64,000 bases of DNA from Leptospira soteropolitanensis (GTDB taxonomy: Bacteria > Spirochaetota > Leptospiria > Leptospirales > Leptospiraceae), in assembly GCF_026151655.1 (NCBI RefSeq), contig NZ_JAMQPN010000003.1, positions 62,001 through 126,000 of the forward strand, in the 5' to 3' direction. Made by a program: the position numbers and the translations under genes. Below are positions 7,818 through 17,371 of the stretch, in pieces (within the stretch, counting starts at the first letter, position 1; every line of letters begins with the position of its first letter). The notes under the pieces are model-generated. The model was not told where the DNA came from. It did not search any database and saw only the letters and a list, made by a program, of their open reading frames with translations.

Positions 7818-8666
7818 ATGGTTTTCTTGGAAAAAAACAAAAAAATGGCACAGAAATTGCAAAAAATCGCACTCTCTGCTTTGCTTTCAGTTTTTTTTAT
7901 TTTCCCCGCTTCTAATCTTTTTGCAAATGAATCAGACCTTCCTGTCATCATTCCAAACGACGAACTCCTAGCTCCTATCGAGCTGAGAGATGGTTTGGTT
8001 TATGAGGTAACAGCAGACCAAGAAACGGAAATGGCTTTTGAGGCCTCCTCCTATAGCGAAGAGGGAAGTTCTTTTCTTTGGGTTTCTACCGATGAGAAAG
8101 TTTTGGATTCTCTATTTTCTGGAGAGGTCTCTGATTCGGATATTAGTTTAGCTAAAAAATATGGAACACCTTCCCAAGAGAGATCTCTAGGTCCCCGTGC
8201 GCGACTTTTTATTTTTGAGAATGAGCCAAAGCAGTCCTATGTAAAATCGGTTGCCAACTCAGGACTTTTTGGTTTTCTGGGGATATGTCTCAGCCGAAGC
8301 GAGTTGCCTTCCAAAAATTTCTCAACGCTATGCGAAAACTCTCTACCGAAGTCAATGACTCGGAGATCTGCAAACGATTGGAAATTCTTATGGCAACCAG
8401 TAAGGATGACCTCCCTTTGGCTCTCGTCAACCAACTCCTTCAGGATGCTAAAAACTTCGATCCAAAGGCCATCCCTGAACCATACACTCAATATGTCCGA
8501 CATTTCATCTACATGGTCAAACGCAACGGTAGAGTTCCTAGTGACTTTATATCCGGGGAAGAAGACAGAAGATCCGATTCCGCTGGCTCAAAATCGCCAA
8601 GAAAGCAATCACTCTCTCAAAGTTCTAAATCAAAGCGCTCGCAAGCAAAATCCATACCTCCTGTAA
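7818..8666 (+). CDS. Exported protein, frame apparently disrupted in the 3' half
   Basis: ATG 7818 has an RBS (GAGGA, seven bases upstream). The first ~155 residues look genuine: a signal peptide (IALSALLSVFFIFPASNLFA) and an acidic mature part (ESDLPVIIPNDELLAPIEL). From about 8283 this frame turns into Ser/Arg-rich, unnatural sequence that ends at 8666. The frame one base back carries a believable helical protein (see 8285-8710). The simplest reading is one gene of about 7818-8710 broken by a single-base indel near the GGGG at 8279-8282. Two overlapping genes are the alternative. Function not recognised. Confidence 0.55.
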   Translation: MVFLEKNKKMAQKLQKIALSALLSVFFIFPASNLFANESDLPVIIPNDELLAPIELRDGLVYEVTADQETEMAFEASSYSEEGSSFLWVSTDEKVLDSLFSGEVSDSDISLAKKYGTPSQERSLGPRARLFIFENEPKQSYVKSVANSGLFGFLGICLSRSELPSKNFSTLCENSLPKSMTRRSANDWKFLWQPVRMTSLWLSSTNSFRMLKTSIQRPSLNHTLNMSDISSTWSNATVEFLVTLYPGKKTEDPIPLAQNRQESNHSLKVLNQSARKQNPYLL

Positions 8667-8710
8667 AGAAGGCGAAGCCCTCTGCCAAACAGAGCTCTAA
8701 AAAGGCTTAG
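8285..8710 (+). CDS. Probable C-terminal part or overlapping gene, helical/basic
   Basis: The 141-residue product has a well-formed helical start (FQKFLNAMRKLSTEVNDSEICKRLEIL) and a Lys/Ser/Pro-rich tail. The frame is open upstream to 8225, so ATG 8285 is the only start within the overlap; no RBS is seen. It overlaps the 3' end of the exported-protein frame and most likely is its continuation after a frame change. If it were translated alone it would be cytoplasmic. Function not recognised. Confidence 0.5.
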   Translation: MSQPKRVAFQKFLNAMRKLSTEVNDSEICKRLEILMATSKDDLPLALVNQLLQDAKNFDPKAIPEPYTQYVRHFIYMVKRNGRVPSDFISGEEDRRSDSAGSKSPRKQSLSQSSKSKRSQAKSIPPVKKAKPSAKQSSKKA

Positions 8711-8891
8711 TTTTCACTTTTCCTCACCTAAAAAGGTTCGTCCTGTGCGCACTACAGGGCCGAATCCTCCATTTCGTCCAAATGGAGACATAATCACTGA
8801 TACCACCAAAATTGCCCATTTTTAATCACTTAAGGCGATTCCTGCGAGCCTTCATGCTAAGATTGCCGAGTTCTTTTACGCGCTCGAAACA

Positions 8892-8913
8892 AAATGCCTA
8901 AAACTAGGCATTT
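8892..8913. terminator. Hairpin AAATGCCTA-aaac-TAGGCATTT
   Basis: A perfect 9-base stem with a 4-base loop is followed by attgaatttt. It could terminate transcription from the 7818-8710 gene. The T-run is weak. Confidence 0.35.
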
Positions 8914-9251
8914 ATTGAATTTTACAGACCAAATCTTAAGTGCCTGGGCTAGGACACCTGGTCTTTGCTAGGCGCGGAGGCGGAGTTCCGGTTTGGGCAC
9001 TAGCTGTTTCCCCTTGGGCACCCAAACACCGGCATGATCGAATTCCGTCAGACTCGGGATCGGCAATTCTCGGCATGCCGGAAATAGGGCACCTCTACAA
9101 AAATCTATCTCTTCATTTGCCAACTTGGAGGCCTTCTCCTTCTTTCTGGAAGGGCATTTTTAGAAAAAACTTTTGCTCCCTCTTGTGACGGAAAATGGTC
9201 AATTCCCTGATAAAATCGAAAGCCGTAAGGCCAAAAAATGCGGTTTTTGAT

Positions 9252-9298
9252 GGTTTTTCCCCTGTAGGAAAGACAGGGGGTTCTACAGGGAAAAAACC
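9252..9298. other. 16-base inverted repeat with 15-base loop
   Basis: GGTTTTTCCCCTGTAG (9252-9267) pairs with CTACAGGGAAAAAACC (9283-9298) with a single mismatch. Such a long stem inside a gene-free region suggests a structured transcript or terminator. Confidence 0.45.
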
Positions 9299-9576
9299 TG
9301 GTAAACTCTCAAGGAATTTCCGTTTTCGGAGCCTGAGGAATCCCTTCTGGGTGCCCATTTCTCGACATTTAAAGCCTACGGTTTCATTGGCTACAGAAAT
9401 CCTAGTCCCTGGAGGTTTCCATCGAACAGGGATTTCGACCCCTTTGAATTTGGCGAAAATAGGTGTTTTTACTGTCAAATTGTCATGTGTATTGAAATTG
9501 CATGCATCTGTAAAATTGTCAGGTTTGGGAATAATGGTTGCCACCTCTGCTTTCGGTAGTCACCGTTCTTTTTTAT

Positions 9577-9792
9577 ATGGCGGAAACGATTCGTTTAAGA
9601 GTAAAATGTCATGCCTGTTCCAATTTGATTGAGGGAACTGCGAAATATGGCTCTGGTCATTTTGTTCCAGAAGGGGTAGTATTTGATTTTGTGGCAGTAG
9701 GAAAGGTGGAAGGGGCACAAGGTCGACGAGTTAAGGCAGAAGTGACTTGCACTTGCCCCAATTGCGGGGTTAAGTGTAAATACAATGTATAG
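9577..9792 (+). CDS. Small zinc-ribbon-like protein
   Basis: The 71-residue protein starts at ATG 9577 (MAETIRLRVKCHAC). It has two cysteine pairs, CHAC near the N-terminus and CTCPNCGVKC near the C-terminus, the pattern of a zinc ribbon. The middle has an OB- or ribbon-like beta composition (GHFVPEGVVFDFVAVG). Such small proteins often bind metal and contact nucleic acid or a partner protein, but no specific family was recognised. It lies 21 bases before the MBOAT gene and may be the first gene of the long plus-strand array. Confidence 0.65.
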   Translation: MAETIRLRVKCHACSNLIEGTAKYGSGHFVPEGVVFDFVAVGKVEGAQGRRVKAEVTCTCPNCGVKCKYNV

Positions 9793-9813
9793 TGCTTATT
9801 AATAGGCGGAAAA

Positions 9814-11292
9814 GTGCTCTTTAATTCTGCAGCTTTTGCGACGTACCTCATTGGCTCCTTGACTGCTTGGTGGTTTTTGCGCGAATTTTTGATTAAAAGT
9901 GCGCAAAATATTGCTTTAAGGAGGCTGTATTTTCGGTGTATATTAATCGTTTTTTTGCTCGTAATTAGTTCTTTTTTCTATTGTTTTTGGAATTCTTTCT
10001 ACTTTTTGCTTCTTCTTTGGGTTGCCTTCGTGGACTTTTCTTTGGCGAAGTCCCTTGGATATTGTAATTTGGTGAGTATTCGGCGAATTTTCTTGTTCCT
10101 CTCCTTGATGAATAGCCTTGGGATTTTGATCTTTTTTAAATATGGTCATTTTATTGCTGAAAATTGGTCATTAATCTTGGGCACTGGTCCCTTGGATACT
10201 GACTTTTGGAGTCGCTGGCTTTTACCGGTGGGAATTTCCTTTTATACTTTCCAGTCCATATCTTATATTGTGGATGTTTATAAGAAGGAATTAGAACCGG
10301 AAAAGAATTTTTTCTCCTATTTATTGTTTCTTTGTTTTTTCCCGCAGTTGGTTGCAGGTCCGATCGTTACGGCAAAGTCCTTTTTGCCCCAAATTCGAAG
10401 GCCACTTTCCTTTTCGAAAGTTCCCCTTTTCTTCGCTGTTTTTCTGATTTTATTAGGTTTTTTCAAGAAAATGGTTTTGGCTGACCATTTGGCTGCAACC
10501 TCTGATTTTGTCTTTGCCAAGCCAACAGAAATGGCAACTAAAGGACTTTGGATTGGGATGTTTTCTTACTCTTTTCAAATCTATTGTGATTTTTCGGGTT
10601 ACACTGACATTGCCCAGGGCGCGGCACTTCTATTTGGATTCCGTCTACCGGAAAATTTTAGGATGCCATATCTATCTGCGGGTTTCTCAGAATTTTGGAA
10701 CCGTTGGCACATTTCCCTTTCCCAATGGTTAAAAAAATATATTTATATTTCACTCGGGGGAAATCGAATCACCCAATGGAACACTTACAGGAATTTATTT
10801 TTAGTGATGGCAATTGGCGGTCTTTGGCATGGTGCTTCTTGGAATTTCGTGATCTGGGGTTCTTCTCATGGGATTTTACTCATTTTGGAAAGATGGGTTT
10901 CCCATCATTTTCCACAGAAGCTTCCCTCTTGGTTAAAACCCTTTCGGATTTTTGGGACATTTCTTTTTGTTAGTTTGCTTTGGATTTTCTTTCGTAGTCC
11001 AGATTTTTCTAACTCCCTGTGCTACCTACAGGGCCTTTTTGTAAAAAAAGAGGGATTTTCTCTACCATACACTTTAGAAATGAATTTTCTTTATTGTGGT
11101 TTTATACTTTTACTCGGACATATTTGGGGCATTTTTTATTTCAATGACAATAAGCATTTGTTAGGTGGGTTTAGAAAATGGGAGAATTCCTTAAGAAAAG
11201 TAGCTATTTTTGGTGTTTTTGCTGCAATTTCCCTAATTTTAATCGTTTTGTTTTCGGCCGATAGTAAACCCTTTGTGTATTTTGTATTTTAG
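9814..11292 (+). CDS. MBOAT-family membrane O-acyltransferase (AlgI/DltB-like)
   Basis: The GTG start at 9814 follows an AGGCGG ribosome-binding site. The 492-residue polytopic protein begins LFNSAAFATYL, the usual AlgI-type start. It carries the family signatures LLPVGISFYTFQSISY, FSGYTDIAQG, WNRWHISLSQWLKKYIYISLGG and GGLWHGASWNF, with the catalytic histidine in the last. The family moves acyl (usually acetyl) groups across the inner membrane for surface polysaccharide or teichoic-acid modification. The next gene, eight bases downstream, is the SGNH-type partner expected for such systems. Substrate unknown. A second copy of the pair lies at 30834-33481. Confidence 0.88.
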   Translation: MLFNSAAFATYLIGSLTAWWFLREFLIKSAQNIALRRLYFRCILIVFLLVISSFFYCFWNSFYFLLLLWVAFVDFSLAKSLGYCNLVSIRRIFLFLSLMNSLGILIFFKYGHFIAENWSLILGTGPLDTDFWSRWLLPVGISFYTFQSISYIVDVYKKELEPEKNFFSYLLFLCFFPQLVAGPIVTAKSFLPQIRRPLSFSKVPLFFAVFLILLGFFKKMVLADHLAATSDFVFAKPTEMATKGLWIGMFSYSFQIYCDFSGYTDIAQGAALLFGFRLPENFRMPYLSAGFSEFWNRWHISLSQWLKKYIYISLGGNRITQWNTYRNLFLVMAIGGLWHGASWNFVIWGSSHGILLILERWVSHHFPQKLPSWLKPFRIFGTFLFVSLLWIFFRSPDFSNSLCYLQGLFVKKEGFSLPYTLEMNFLYCGFILLLGHIWGIFYFNDNKHLLGGFRKWENSLRKVAIFGVFAAISLILIVLFSADSKPFVYFVF

Positions 11293-11300
11293 GTAGGTAT

Positions 11301-12821
11301 ATGAAAAAGCGGATCTTATTTATATGCCTGTTTCTGGTTTCTTTGTTCGGTATTGATTTTTTGGTTTTTAAAAAATTGCAATTTGCATTGCCGAATGAAT
11401 CTCCTTGGAATACGAACCATTTTTTTAATTTTTTATATGAATATGAAAGAATTCGTCATCTTCCTAAGACAAAAAAGCGAATTATCGTTGTGGGCAGTTC
11501 TGTTGCCTACTATTCCATCGATGCAAACAAACTAAAACAACGCTTGCTGACCGATTTTAATTTGGATGTTGATGTTTTTTATTTAGCTTATGCAGGGAAT
11601 AGTCCACTTTATGTATATTTATTACTCAACTGGCTTGACCCTTTGGAGCCTGACCTTGTCGTTTATCCGATTAATTTTATAGATTATCGACTTCACCGAA
11701 CTTATGTTATCTTTCCTGAGGGAAAAAATGGATCCGTAGACGAATCTGTGGTAGTTAAGGACGCACTGACCTTTGGAGAAGCTCCTCAATCACTTTGGGT
11801 TTTTCCTTGGGAGACATTATTGGAAGTTGGTTCTTCTATGGACTGGGAAACCTGGTCTCGCTACGTGATTTCCTCTGGGTTTTCGTTTTACCGTTACAAA
11901 GATATTTATCAGCAAAATTTACAAAACCTAGTCCAACATCGATTTGGGCGGAACACCAGTTACCATGCATATGCCGGCGTACTGATCCCCGAAGGAATCA
12001 GCGGTCTAGGATGGACAGGGCAACAGTTCAGTTTTTATCCAACGGAGAAGATAAAAAACAAAGGATTTTGGGTGGAAGTGACTCCTTTTCTTTTGGCTGG
12101 GAAACCTTGCCGAATGAAAATTTCTGACGGGATCACAACACAAGAGGTTCTTCTTTCTAAAGAAGGATGGGTTCACCTCTATCTAGACCCAAAATTTTTC
12201 CAAACAAGAAAATGGATCACCGCAAAACTCGAACGTGTTTGGTTTGCCAATGAGGCAACGGGTGCGTATTTGGATTATCATTTTGATCCGATGGGCGTTC
12301 GGCTTGAACAGACTTTTGGGTTGGAAAAAGCTAAGTCGGGAATCCAATACGAACGGGAACCAAGAACGGAGGACTTTCGTTACATCGGTATGACAGACGA
12401 AGTATATCGGAAATACTTCTATTACCGATTGCTCGAAGGTTTGGAAAAACGACCAGGGATAGGATATCTAGTGGCCTTAAAATTGGCAAAAGAGAGAATC
12501 CGAGAGGAATCATTTCGGCCGTATTTCCATTTTCGTTACCTGAAAAAAATTGCGGAGCATTTTCGTGAACGGAACCTTCCGTTTTTACTCATTAATAATC
12601 CAGAAAATCCCATTTCTCTGGAGTGGTATGAAGATTCTCGGTGGTATAAAGACCACCTTGCTTACCTACAATCGTTGGAAGGTGGGTCAGTCCATTATTG
12701 GGACATACACCGAAGTTTGCCCATGCAAGGGTTCTCTGACTTCCATCACTTTACTTATGTCGGAATGGAACAAATGAATCCGATTTATGCTAAAAGAATT
12801 GGAAATCTCTTTCCGAAATAG
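11301..12821 (+). CDS. Membrane-anchored SGNH-like acyltransferase partner
   Basis: The 506-residue protein has one N-terminal membrane anchor (RILFICLFLVSLFGIDFLVF) and a periplasmic domain. The block I motif reads VVGSSVAYYSID, with the nucleophile Ser in GSS where classical members have GDS. Near the C-terminus DFHHFT supplies the Asp-x-x-His pair. This matches AlgX/DltD-type proteins that complete O-acylation begun by MBOAT proteins. The central insertion (about 170-400) is beta-rich and could bind glycan. It follows the MBOAT gene by eight bases and precedes asd by 36. Confidence 0.7.
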   Translation: MKKRILFICLFLVSLFGIDFLVFKKLQFALPNESPWNTNHFFNFLYEYERIRHLPKTKKRIIVVGSSVAYYSIDANKLKQRLLTDFNLDVDVFYLAYAGNSPLYVYLLLNWLDPLEPDLVVYPINFIDYRLHRTYVIFPEGKNGSVDESVVVKDALTFGEAPQSLWVFPWETLLEVGSSMDWETWSRYVISSGFSFYRYKDIYQQNLQNLVQHRFGRNTSYHAYAGVLIPEGISGLGWTGQQFSFYPTEKIKNKGFWVEVTPFLLAGKPCRMKISDGITTQEVLLSKEGWVHLYLDPKFFQTRKWITAKLERVWFANEATGAYLDYHFDPMGVRLEQTFGLEKAKSGIQYEREPRTEDFRYIGMTDEVYRKYFYYRLLEGLEKRPGIGYLVALKLAKERIREESFRPYFHFRYLKKIAEHFRERNLPFLLINNPENPISLEWYEDSRWYKDHLAYLQSLEGGSVHYWDIHRSLPMQGFSDFHHFTYVGMEQMNPIYAKRIGNLFPK

Positions 12822-12857
12822 GATGTTTTTCAATCCTTACATTAGATAAGGAATTTT

Positions 12858-13907
12858 ATGGAAAAAATCAAAGTTGGAGTCCTGGGAGCAACAGGTTCCG
12901 TCGGTCAAAGATTCATTCAACTTTTGGAGAATCACCCTTATTTCGCGGTGACTCATTTGGCAGCTTCAGAAAAAAGTGCCGGCCAAACATACGGTGAGGT
13001 AATGAAATCTCGTTGGAAGATTTCGTCTGATATTCCGGCATATGCAAAAGACATTATTATCTCGTTACCAGATCCAGAAGTGACCAAGGGCGTACAACTT
13101 GTGTTCAGTGGTCTAGATGCATCCATCGCTGGAGAAGTGGAAACTGCTTATGCAGAGGCAGGAGTCATTGTTCTTTCCAATTCTAAAAATCATAGAATGG
13201 ATCCGAACGTACCAATTCTTTCTGCAGAAGTAAATGCACACCATTTGGATGTTTTGAAATCACAAAAGACCAAAGGAAAAATTATTACTAATTCCAACTG
13301 TACCATTATGGGAGTTACTATTTCCCTAAAACCTCTAATGGATGCTTTTGGTTTAAAGTCTGTTATGTTATTTTCTATGCAGGCCATTTCAGGTGCAGGG
13401 TATCCCGGGGTTCCGACAATGGACATTCTTGGAAACGTTGTCCCTTACATTGGTGGCGAAGAAGATAAAGCAGAAGTGGAACCGCAGAAATGTTTGGGAA
13501 CTGTGAAAGATGGAATCATCAAATCAGCTGATTTTAAAATTTCGGCTCATTGTAATCGTGTTCCCGTTTTTGACGGACATACTGTTTGTGTTTCTGTTTC
13601 CTTTGATAAAAAACCAAAAAAAGAAGAGATTCTTAAAGTTTGGGCCGGTTTTCAAGGAGAACCGCAGAAATTGGGATTGCCGTTTGCACCAAATCCGGCT
13701 ATTCTCTACCGCGAAGAAAATGATAGACCACAGCCACGTCTAGATTTAGACACAGGCCGAGGGATGACCACAGTTGTTGGAAGACTTAGAGAAGATCCAA
13801 TTTTGGATTGGAAATGGGTAGTGCTTTCGCATAACACAATTCGAGGTGCTGCAGGTGCAGCCATTTTGAATGCAGAGTTATTGTATAAAAAAGGATTTTT
13901 TAACTAA
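12858..13907 (+). CDS. asd: Aspartate-semialdehyde dehydrogenase
   Basis: Asd reduces aspartyl phosphate to aspartate semialdehyde with NADPH, the branch point to lysine/diaminopimelate, threonine and methionine. The 349-residue protein shows the Rossmann motif [10 protein letters not shown], the active-site cysteine in TNSNCTIMG (residue 148), SNSKNHRM, and the substrate-binding [13 protein letters not shown]. The SKNHRM/VPVFDGH style is that of the archaeal/fungal-type subgroup. RBS AAGGA precedes the ATG. In Leptospira asd is known to lie on the second chromosome, which supports the replicon assignment. It follows the acyltransferase genes and precedes a large unknown gene by 17 bases. Confidence 0.95.
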   Translation: MEKIKVGVLGATGSVGQRFIQLLENHPYFAVTHLAASEKSAGQTYGEVMKSRWKISSDIPAYAKDIIISLPDPEVTKGVQLVFSGLDASIAGEVETAYAEAGVIVLSNSKNHRMDPNVPILSAEVNAHHLDVLKSQKTKGKIITNSNCTIMGVTISLKPLMDAFGLKSVMLFSMQAISGAGYPGVPTMDILGNVVPYIGGEEDKAEVEPQKCLGTVKDGIIKSADFKISAHCNRVPVFDGHTVCVSVSFDKKPKKEEILKVWAGFQGEPQKLGLPFAPNPAILYREENDRPQPRLDLDTGRGMTTVVGRLREDPILDWKWVVLSHNTIRGAAGAAILNAELLYKKGFFN

Positions 13908-13924
13908 GGACATTCACATAAACT

Positions 13925-15928
13925 ATGTTAGATCCAAACCTCCCTGAATTAAAAGTTATGGATTACACAGCCTGCCTCCAAAAGGTGCAGGCTATGGATT
14001 CACGGGGAGATTTCTCTTACAAAGGGATCTATAAAGTTTTACTTGTGATCTTTGAGTGGACTGACAAGTTTTTACAGAACAAGGTCCTTCCCAATGTGGA
14101 ACAAATTGAACGTGATAGTTCCATCGATCGTGATCGTACAGAAAACTACGTAATTGATCTTAGTTACAAACAAAATCCGGCCATCATCAGAAAGATGAAT
14201 GTCCTAGAGTTCCATCCGAATGAACCTGGGGATCCGGAAAATCCAAAGACCTTTATCAAACACAATACTGTATTTGCAAGACCTACAACCTCTGATGGAG
14301 GGACTGCATTCCGGTATGCTTTGGGACTGAATGAACTTTCTACAGCCGCCATTAAAGGTTGGTTTAACGAAAAAAGAAAATATCCCGGTAAAGAAAAAAT
14401 GCGAAAAGTCATCAAAGCAGCCGTGGATTCCAATCGGTTATTTGATACCTATGCTTCTACTGAAATTGGAAATTTGTTTCAGTGTCCTTACGACAAAACA
14501 AAAGCCCAAAAAGATGCAACGATCATCATTCATTTGAAACCTATTTTGAAACAATTGGTGGATGATAAGATCCTATTTTTCTTTCGTAATGATTCTGCAT
14601 CTCGGCCAGCCAATAAGAGTGTTTTCCTTTATAATAAACCTTCTGAAATTGCGGACCGTTATGAAGGTTATATTGATTATGCCAAAAATACAATTTATCC
14701 TGCTTTAAAAAACCTTGGAGTAATGGGTGAGGTTACAGAGGATTCATGGAACAGTCCTCGCAACCTTTTAGTAGAAATTAAAGGGTATATGAATGATTCT
14801 TATGGGGATCAAAAAACGCTGATAGAAGAATGTTTAGTTTTAAATGAAATTATAGAAAAAGATAAAGAGAGAGAAGAAAAACAAAAACGTAAACAACAGG
14901 TTGATGATTTGATGGCTTTCCTTGCAGAGGCAGGTAGAATCGTTGAGGTCAATTTGCTTCGTGTGAGTGGGGAACCATTAACAGATGAATTTCGTGCCAC
15001 TTTACTCTCTCAGCCAGAACTATTATATACTGAGTATGCAGATAACAAAGTATATAATGAATTTATACTTCATAAATCTTGTATTCCACAGGCTATTGAG
15101 TCCGCAAAGAGGACATTCCAAATCAAACATTCAGACTTAGAAATTCGAGTTTTAAATCAAATGAATGTAACTCTTCATTTGAATGATGAAAGCCCTAAAC
15201 GATTGTTGGAAGAAATTGAGGCTCAAAGCCTTTTTCAGTTCCTTCCTTTTTTTACTAGAATCTGGCGGATGATAATGGGTAGTATGGTTGTCCATAAATT
15301 TGAAATCCCTCCTATCAAAGCAAGGTTACAACAACAGTTAAACAAGGATTTGGCGAGTCAAAAGGCTAAAAAAATATCGTTAGAGAAGGAACGTTTGGTA
15401 AAGGCTCGTTTGAAAGAACGAGAAGAGGCGGAAAAAGATGCCGAAAAAAAATCCAAACAATCGCAACAATCTGCCTCTTCTACTGCTGGATTTAACGGCG
15501 GAGAAGACGATTCTTCTGAGCCTGTTAAACAAGGAAGTCCTGAAGAAGAAAAAAAATGGAAAGAATCCATTGAAGCAATCATTCGTATTTTAGATGAGGC
15601 TTGGGAGTTTGGAGTGTATCCAGACCGAGAATATGTACTTTCTAAATTAAATGGGAAGTTTACTGAAGAAAACTTGATCTTTTTCTTAAAGAAATTTGGT
15701 GGAAAGGAAATCTATAGTTTTCCGATTCGCAACCAAAGAGAAAAGTTTCCTTGGCCGATTCTCGTTTCTACCGGATACCTAAAGCGATACGGTAAAAAGC
15801 TTTTAGAAAAAGTGACTGCTGAAAGTGAACGCCAGCGAAGTGAAAAATTTCCAAACCAAGAGAAATTTGACATTGCGGAATCGCAATTAGACTTTCTAAA
15901 TAGAATCTTACCCCGGTTAAAACCTTAA
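13925..15928 (+). CDS. Large hypothetical protein with coiled-coil segment
   Basis: The 667-residue cytoplasmic protein has no signal or membrane segment. The N-terminal half is mixed alpha/beta. A charged coiled coil follows at about 315-335 ([19 protein letters not shown]) and a longer one at about 475-520 ([22 protein letters not shown]). Then comes a Ser/Gln/Glu-rich linker and a C-terminal globular part ([21 protein letters not shown]). It sits between asd and pyk with 17- and 4-base gaps, so it is co-transcribed with metabolic genes. Family not recognised; probably a spirochaete-specific structural or regulatory protein. Confidence 0.75.
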   Translation: MLDPNLPELKVMDYTACLQKVQAMDSRGDFSYKGIYKVLLVIFEWTDKFLQNKVLPNVEQIERDSSIDRDRTENYVIDLSYKQNPAIIRKMNVLEFHPNEPGDPENPKTFIKHNTVFARPTTSDGGTAFRYALGLNELSTAAIKGWFNEKRKYPGKEKMRKVIKAAVDSNRLFDTYASTEIGNLFQCPYDKTKAQKDATIIIHLKPILKQLVDDKILFFFRNDSASRPANKSVFLYNKPSEIADRYEGYIDYAKNTIYPALKNLGVMGEVTEDSWNSPRNLLVEIKGYMNDSYGDQKTLIEECLVLNEIIEKDKEREEKQKRKQQVDDLMAFLAEAGRIVEVNLLRVSGEPLTDEFRATLLSQPELLYTEYADNKVYNEFILHKSCIPQAIESAKRTFQIKHSDLEIRVLNQMNVTLHLNDESPKRLLEEIEAQSLFQFLPFFTRIWRMIMGSMVVHKFEIPPIKARLQQQLNKDLASQKAKKISLEKERLVKARLKEREEAEKDAEKKSKQSQQSASSTAGFNGGEDDSSEPVKQGSPEEEKKWKESIEAIIRILDEAWEFGVYPDREYVLSKLNGKFTEENLIFFLKKFGGKEIYSFPIRNQREKFPWPILVSTGYLKRYGKKLLEKVTAESERQRSEKFPNQEKFDIAESQLDFLNRILPRLKP

Positions 15929-15932
15929 AATT

Positions 15933-17366
15933 ATGCCTGCTATTGAACAACTAAGAGCTCGAAAAACTAAAATCGTTTGCACCATTGGTCCTGCGACTGC
16001 ATCCAAAGAAATGATCCGAAGCTTAGCTTTGGCTGGGATGAACATTGCTAGGATTAATATGAGTCATGGCGATCATGAATTCCACAGAAAGATCATTCGT
16101 ATTATTAAATCTTTGAATAAAGATGAATTGCACAAACACCCAATTTCTATCCTTCTTGATACACAAGGGCCGGAAATTCGAACTGGGGATGTTCAAAACG
16201 ATCTCCACTTAAAAGTGGGTGAGACTTTTACTTTTCACATCATTCCAGGAATGGAAGCGGAAGCTCAAAGTGTTTTTGTAAACTATCGCGACATTGTAAA
16301 AGATTTGAAGGTTGGTGACAGAGTTACTGTTGACAATGGACTTATCAACCTTGCCGTACAAGAAATTCGAGAAAATGAACTCGTTTGTACAGTGTTAGAT
16401 GGTGGTAAGCTTGGGTCCAGAAAACATATCAATTTACCAGGGATTCGCGTAAATTTACCGTCTATCACACCGAAAGACTTAAAAGACATCCTTTTCGGGC
16501 TGGAAGAAGATATTGATTTTGTTGCTTTGTCGTTTGTTCGTTCCCAAGAAGATGTAAAACAACTTCGTGGAATCATTGATGAAAAGAATCATCATGCACA
16601 AATTATTGCAAAAATTGAAGATCAAGAGGGTTTAAAAAACCTGGATGCAATCATACGAGAGTCTGATGGAATTATGGTGGCTCGTGGAGATTTAGGTGTT
16701 GAGATAGAAATTGAAGAGTTACCCATTGTTCAAAGAAGGATCATCAAACGATGCCAGGAAGAAGGAAAACGTGTTATCGTTGCGACTCATTTACTAGAGT
16801 CCATGATCCAAAACCCATCTCCAACTAGAGCGGAAGTGACAGATGTTGCTAACGCAGTGTATGAAGAGGCCGATGCTATTATGTTGTCCGGGGAAACGGC
16901 AATGGGAAAATTCCCTGTACGTTGTGTGGAAATGTTAGATAAAATTGCACGCCGTATGGAAATGTCGATCAACCTGGGTCTGGCTGCTCAAAGAAAACCG
17001 AAAGACCAAAAAGAAGAAATGGCGCGTTCGGCAGCAAATTTAGCCGATTCTATGCAAGCCCATGCGATTATTGCGATTACTCGTCGTGGTATCACAGCAA
17101 ATAATTTAGCATCGTTTCATCCGAAATATCCAATTGTACATGCATTCACCAATATGACTTCTGTTAGACGGAAGCTTTGGTTGACACGCGGTGTCATTCC
17201 TTACCGAGTCGATTTTTCTTCCGATCCAGAAAAAACGATTAAACTTGCCATCCAAACACTTGTGAATAATGGATATTTGCAAATGGGTGAAAAGGTAGTC
17301 ATTTTATCTGATATCATTGCAGGGGAAGAAAGAGTCGAAACCATCCAAGTCCGCGAAGTTAAATAA
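15933..17366 (+). CDS. pyk: Pyruvate kinase
   Basis: The enzyme converts phosphoenolpyruvate and ADP to pyruvate and ATP. The 477-residue length is typical. Motifs present are [33 protein letters not shown], the catalytic-lysine stretch [25 protein letters not shown], and [22 protein letters not shown]. The C-terminal effector domain ([17 protein letters not shown]) is present, so allosteric control is possible. The start is four bases after the upstream gene, and the downstream barrel gene begins five bases after its stop. Confidence 0.96.
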   Translation: MPAIEQLRARKTKIVCTIGPATASKEMIRSLALAGMNIARINMSHGDHEFHRKIIRIIKSLNKDELHKHPISILLDTQGPEIRTGDVQNDLHLKVGETFTFHIIPGMEAEAQSVFVNYRDIVKDLKVGDRVTVDNGLINLAVQEIRENELVCTVLDGGKLGSRKHINLPGIRVNLPSITPKDLKDILFGLEEDIDFVALSFVRSQEDVKQLRGIIDEKNHHAQIIAKIEDQEGLKNLDAIIRESDGIMVARGDLGVEIEIEELPIVQRRIIKRCQEEGKRVIVATHLLESMIQNPSPTRAEVTDVANAVYEEADAIMLSGETAMGKFPVRCVEMLDKIARRMEMSINLGLAAQRKPKDQKEEMARSAANLADSMQAHAIIAITRRGITANNLASFHPKYPIVHAFTNMTSVRRKLWLTRGVIPYRVDFSSDPEKTIKLAIQTLVNNGYLQMGEKVVILSDIIAGEERVETIQVREVK

Positions 17367-17371
17367 CATCA

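Larger units (their letters stand above)
8711..9576. other. Gene-free stretch of about 870 bases
   Basis: Both strands have open frames here (for example minus 9544-9113 and plus 9195-9632). They overlap each other, lack ribosome-binding sites and have unnatural composition, so I do not call genes. The part around 8935-9090 is visibly richer in G and C than its surroundings. Two stem-loops are present (8892-8913 and 9252-9298). It may hold a structured RNA or decayed DNA. Confidence 0.5.

Noticed and set aside
8237..8503. Minus-strand frame across the frameshift region
   Set aside because: It is a shadow of the plus-strand coding sequence at 8285-8710 and has no independent support.
9113..9632. 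Two overlapping open frames on opposite strands in the 8711-9576 gap
   Set aside because: Both have unnatural composition and lack start signals; neither resembles a known protein.
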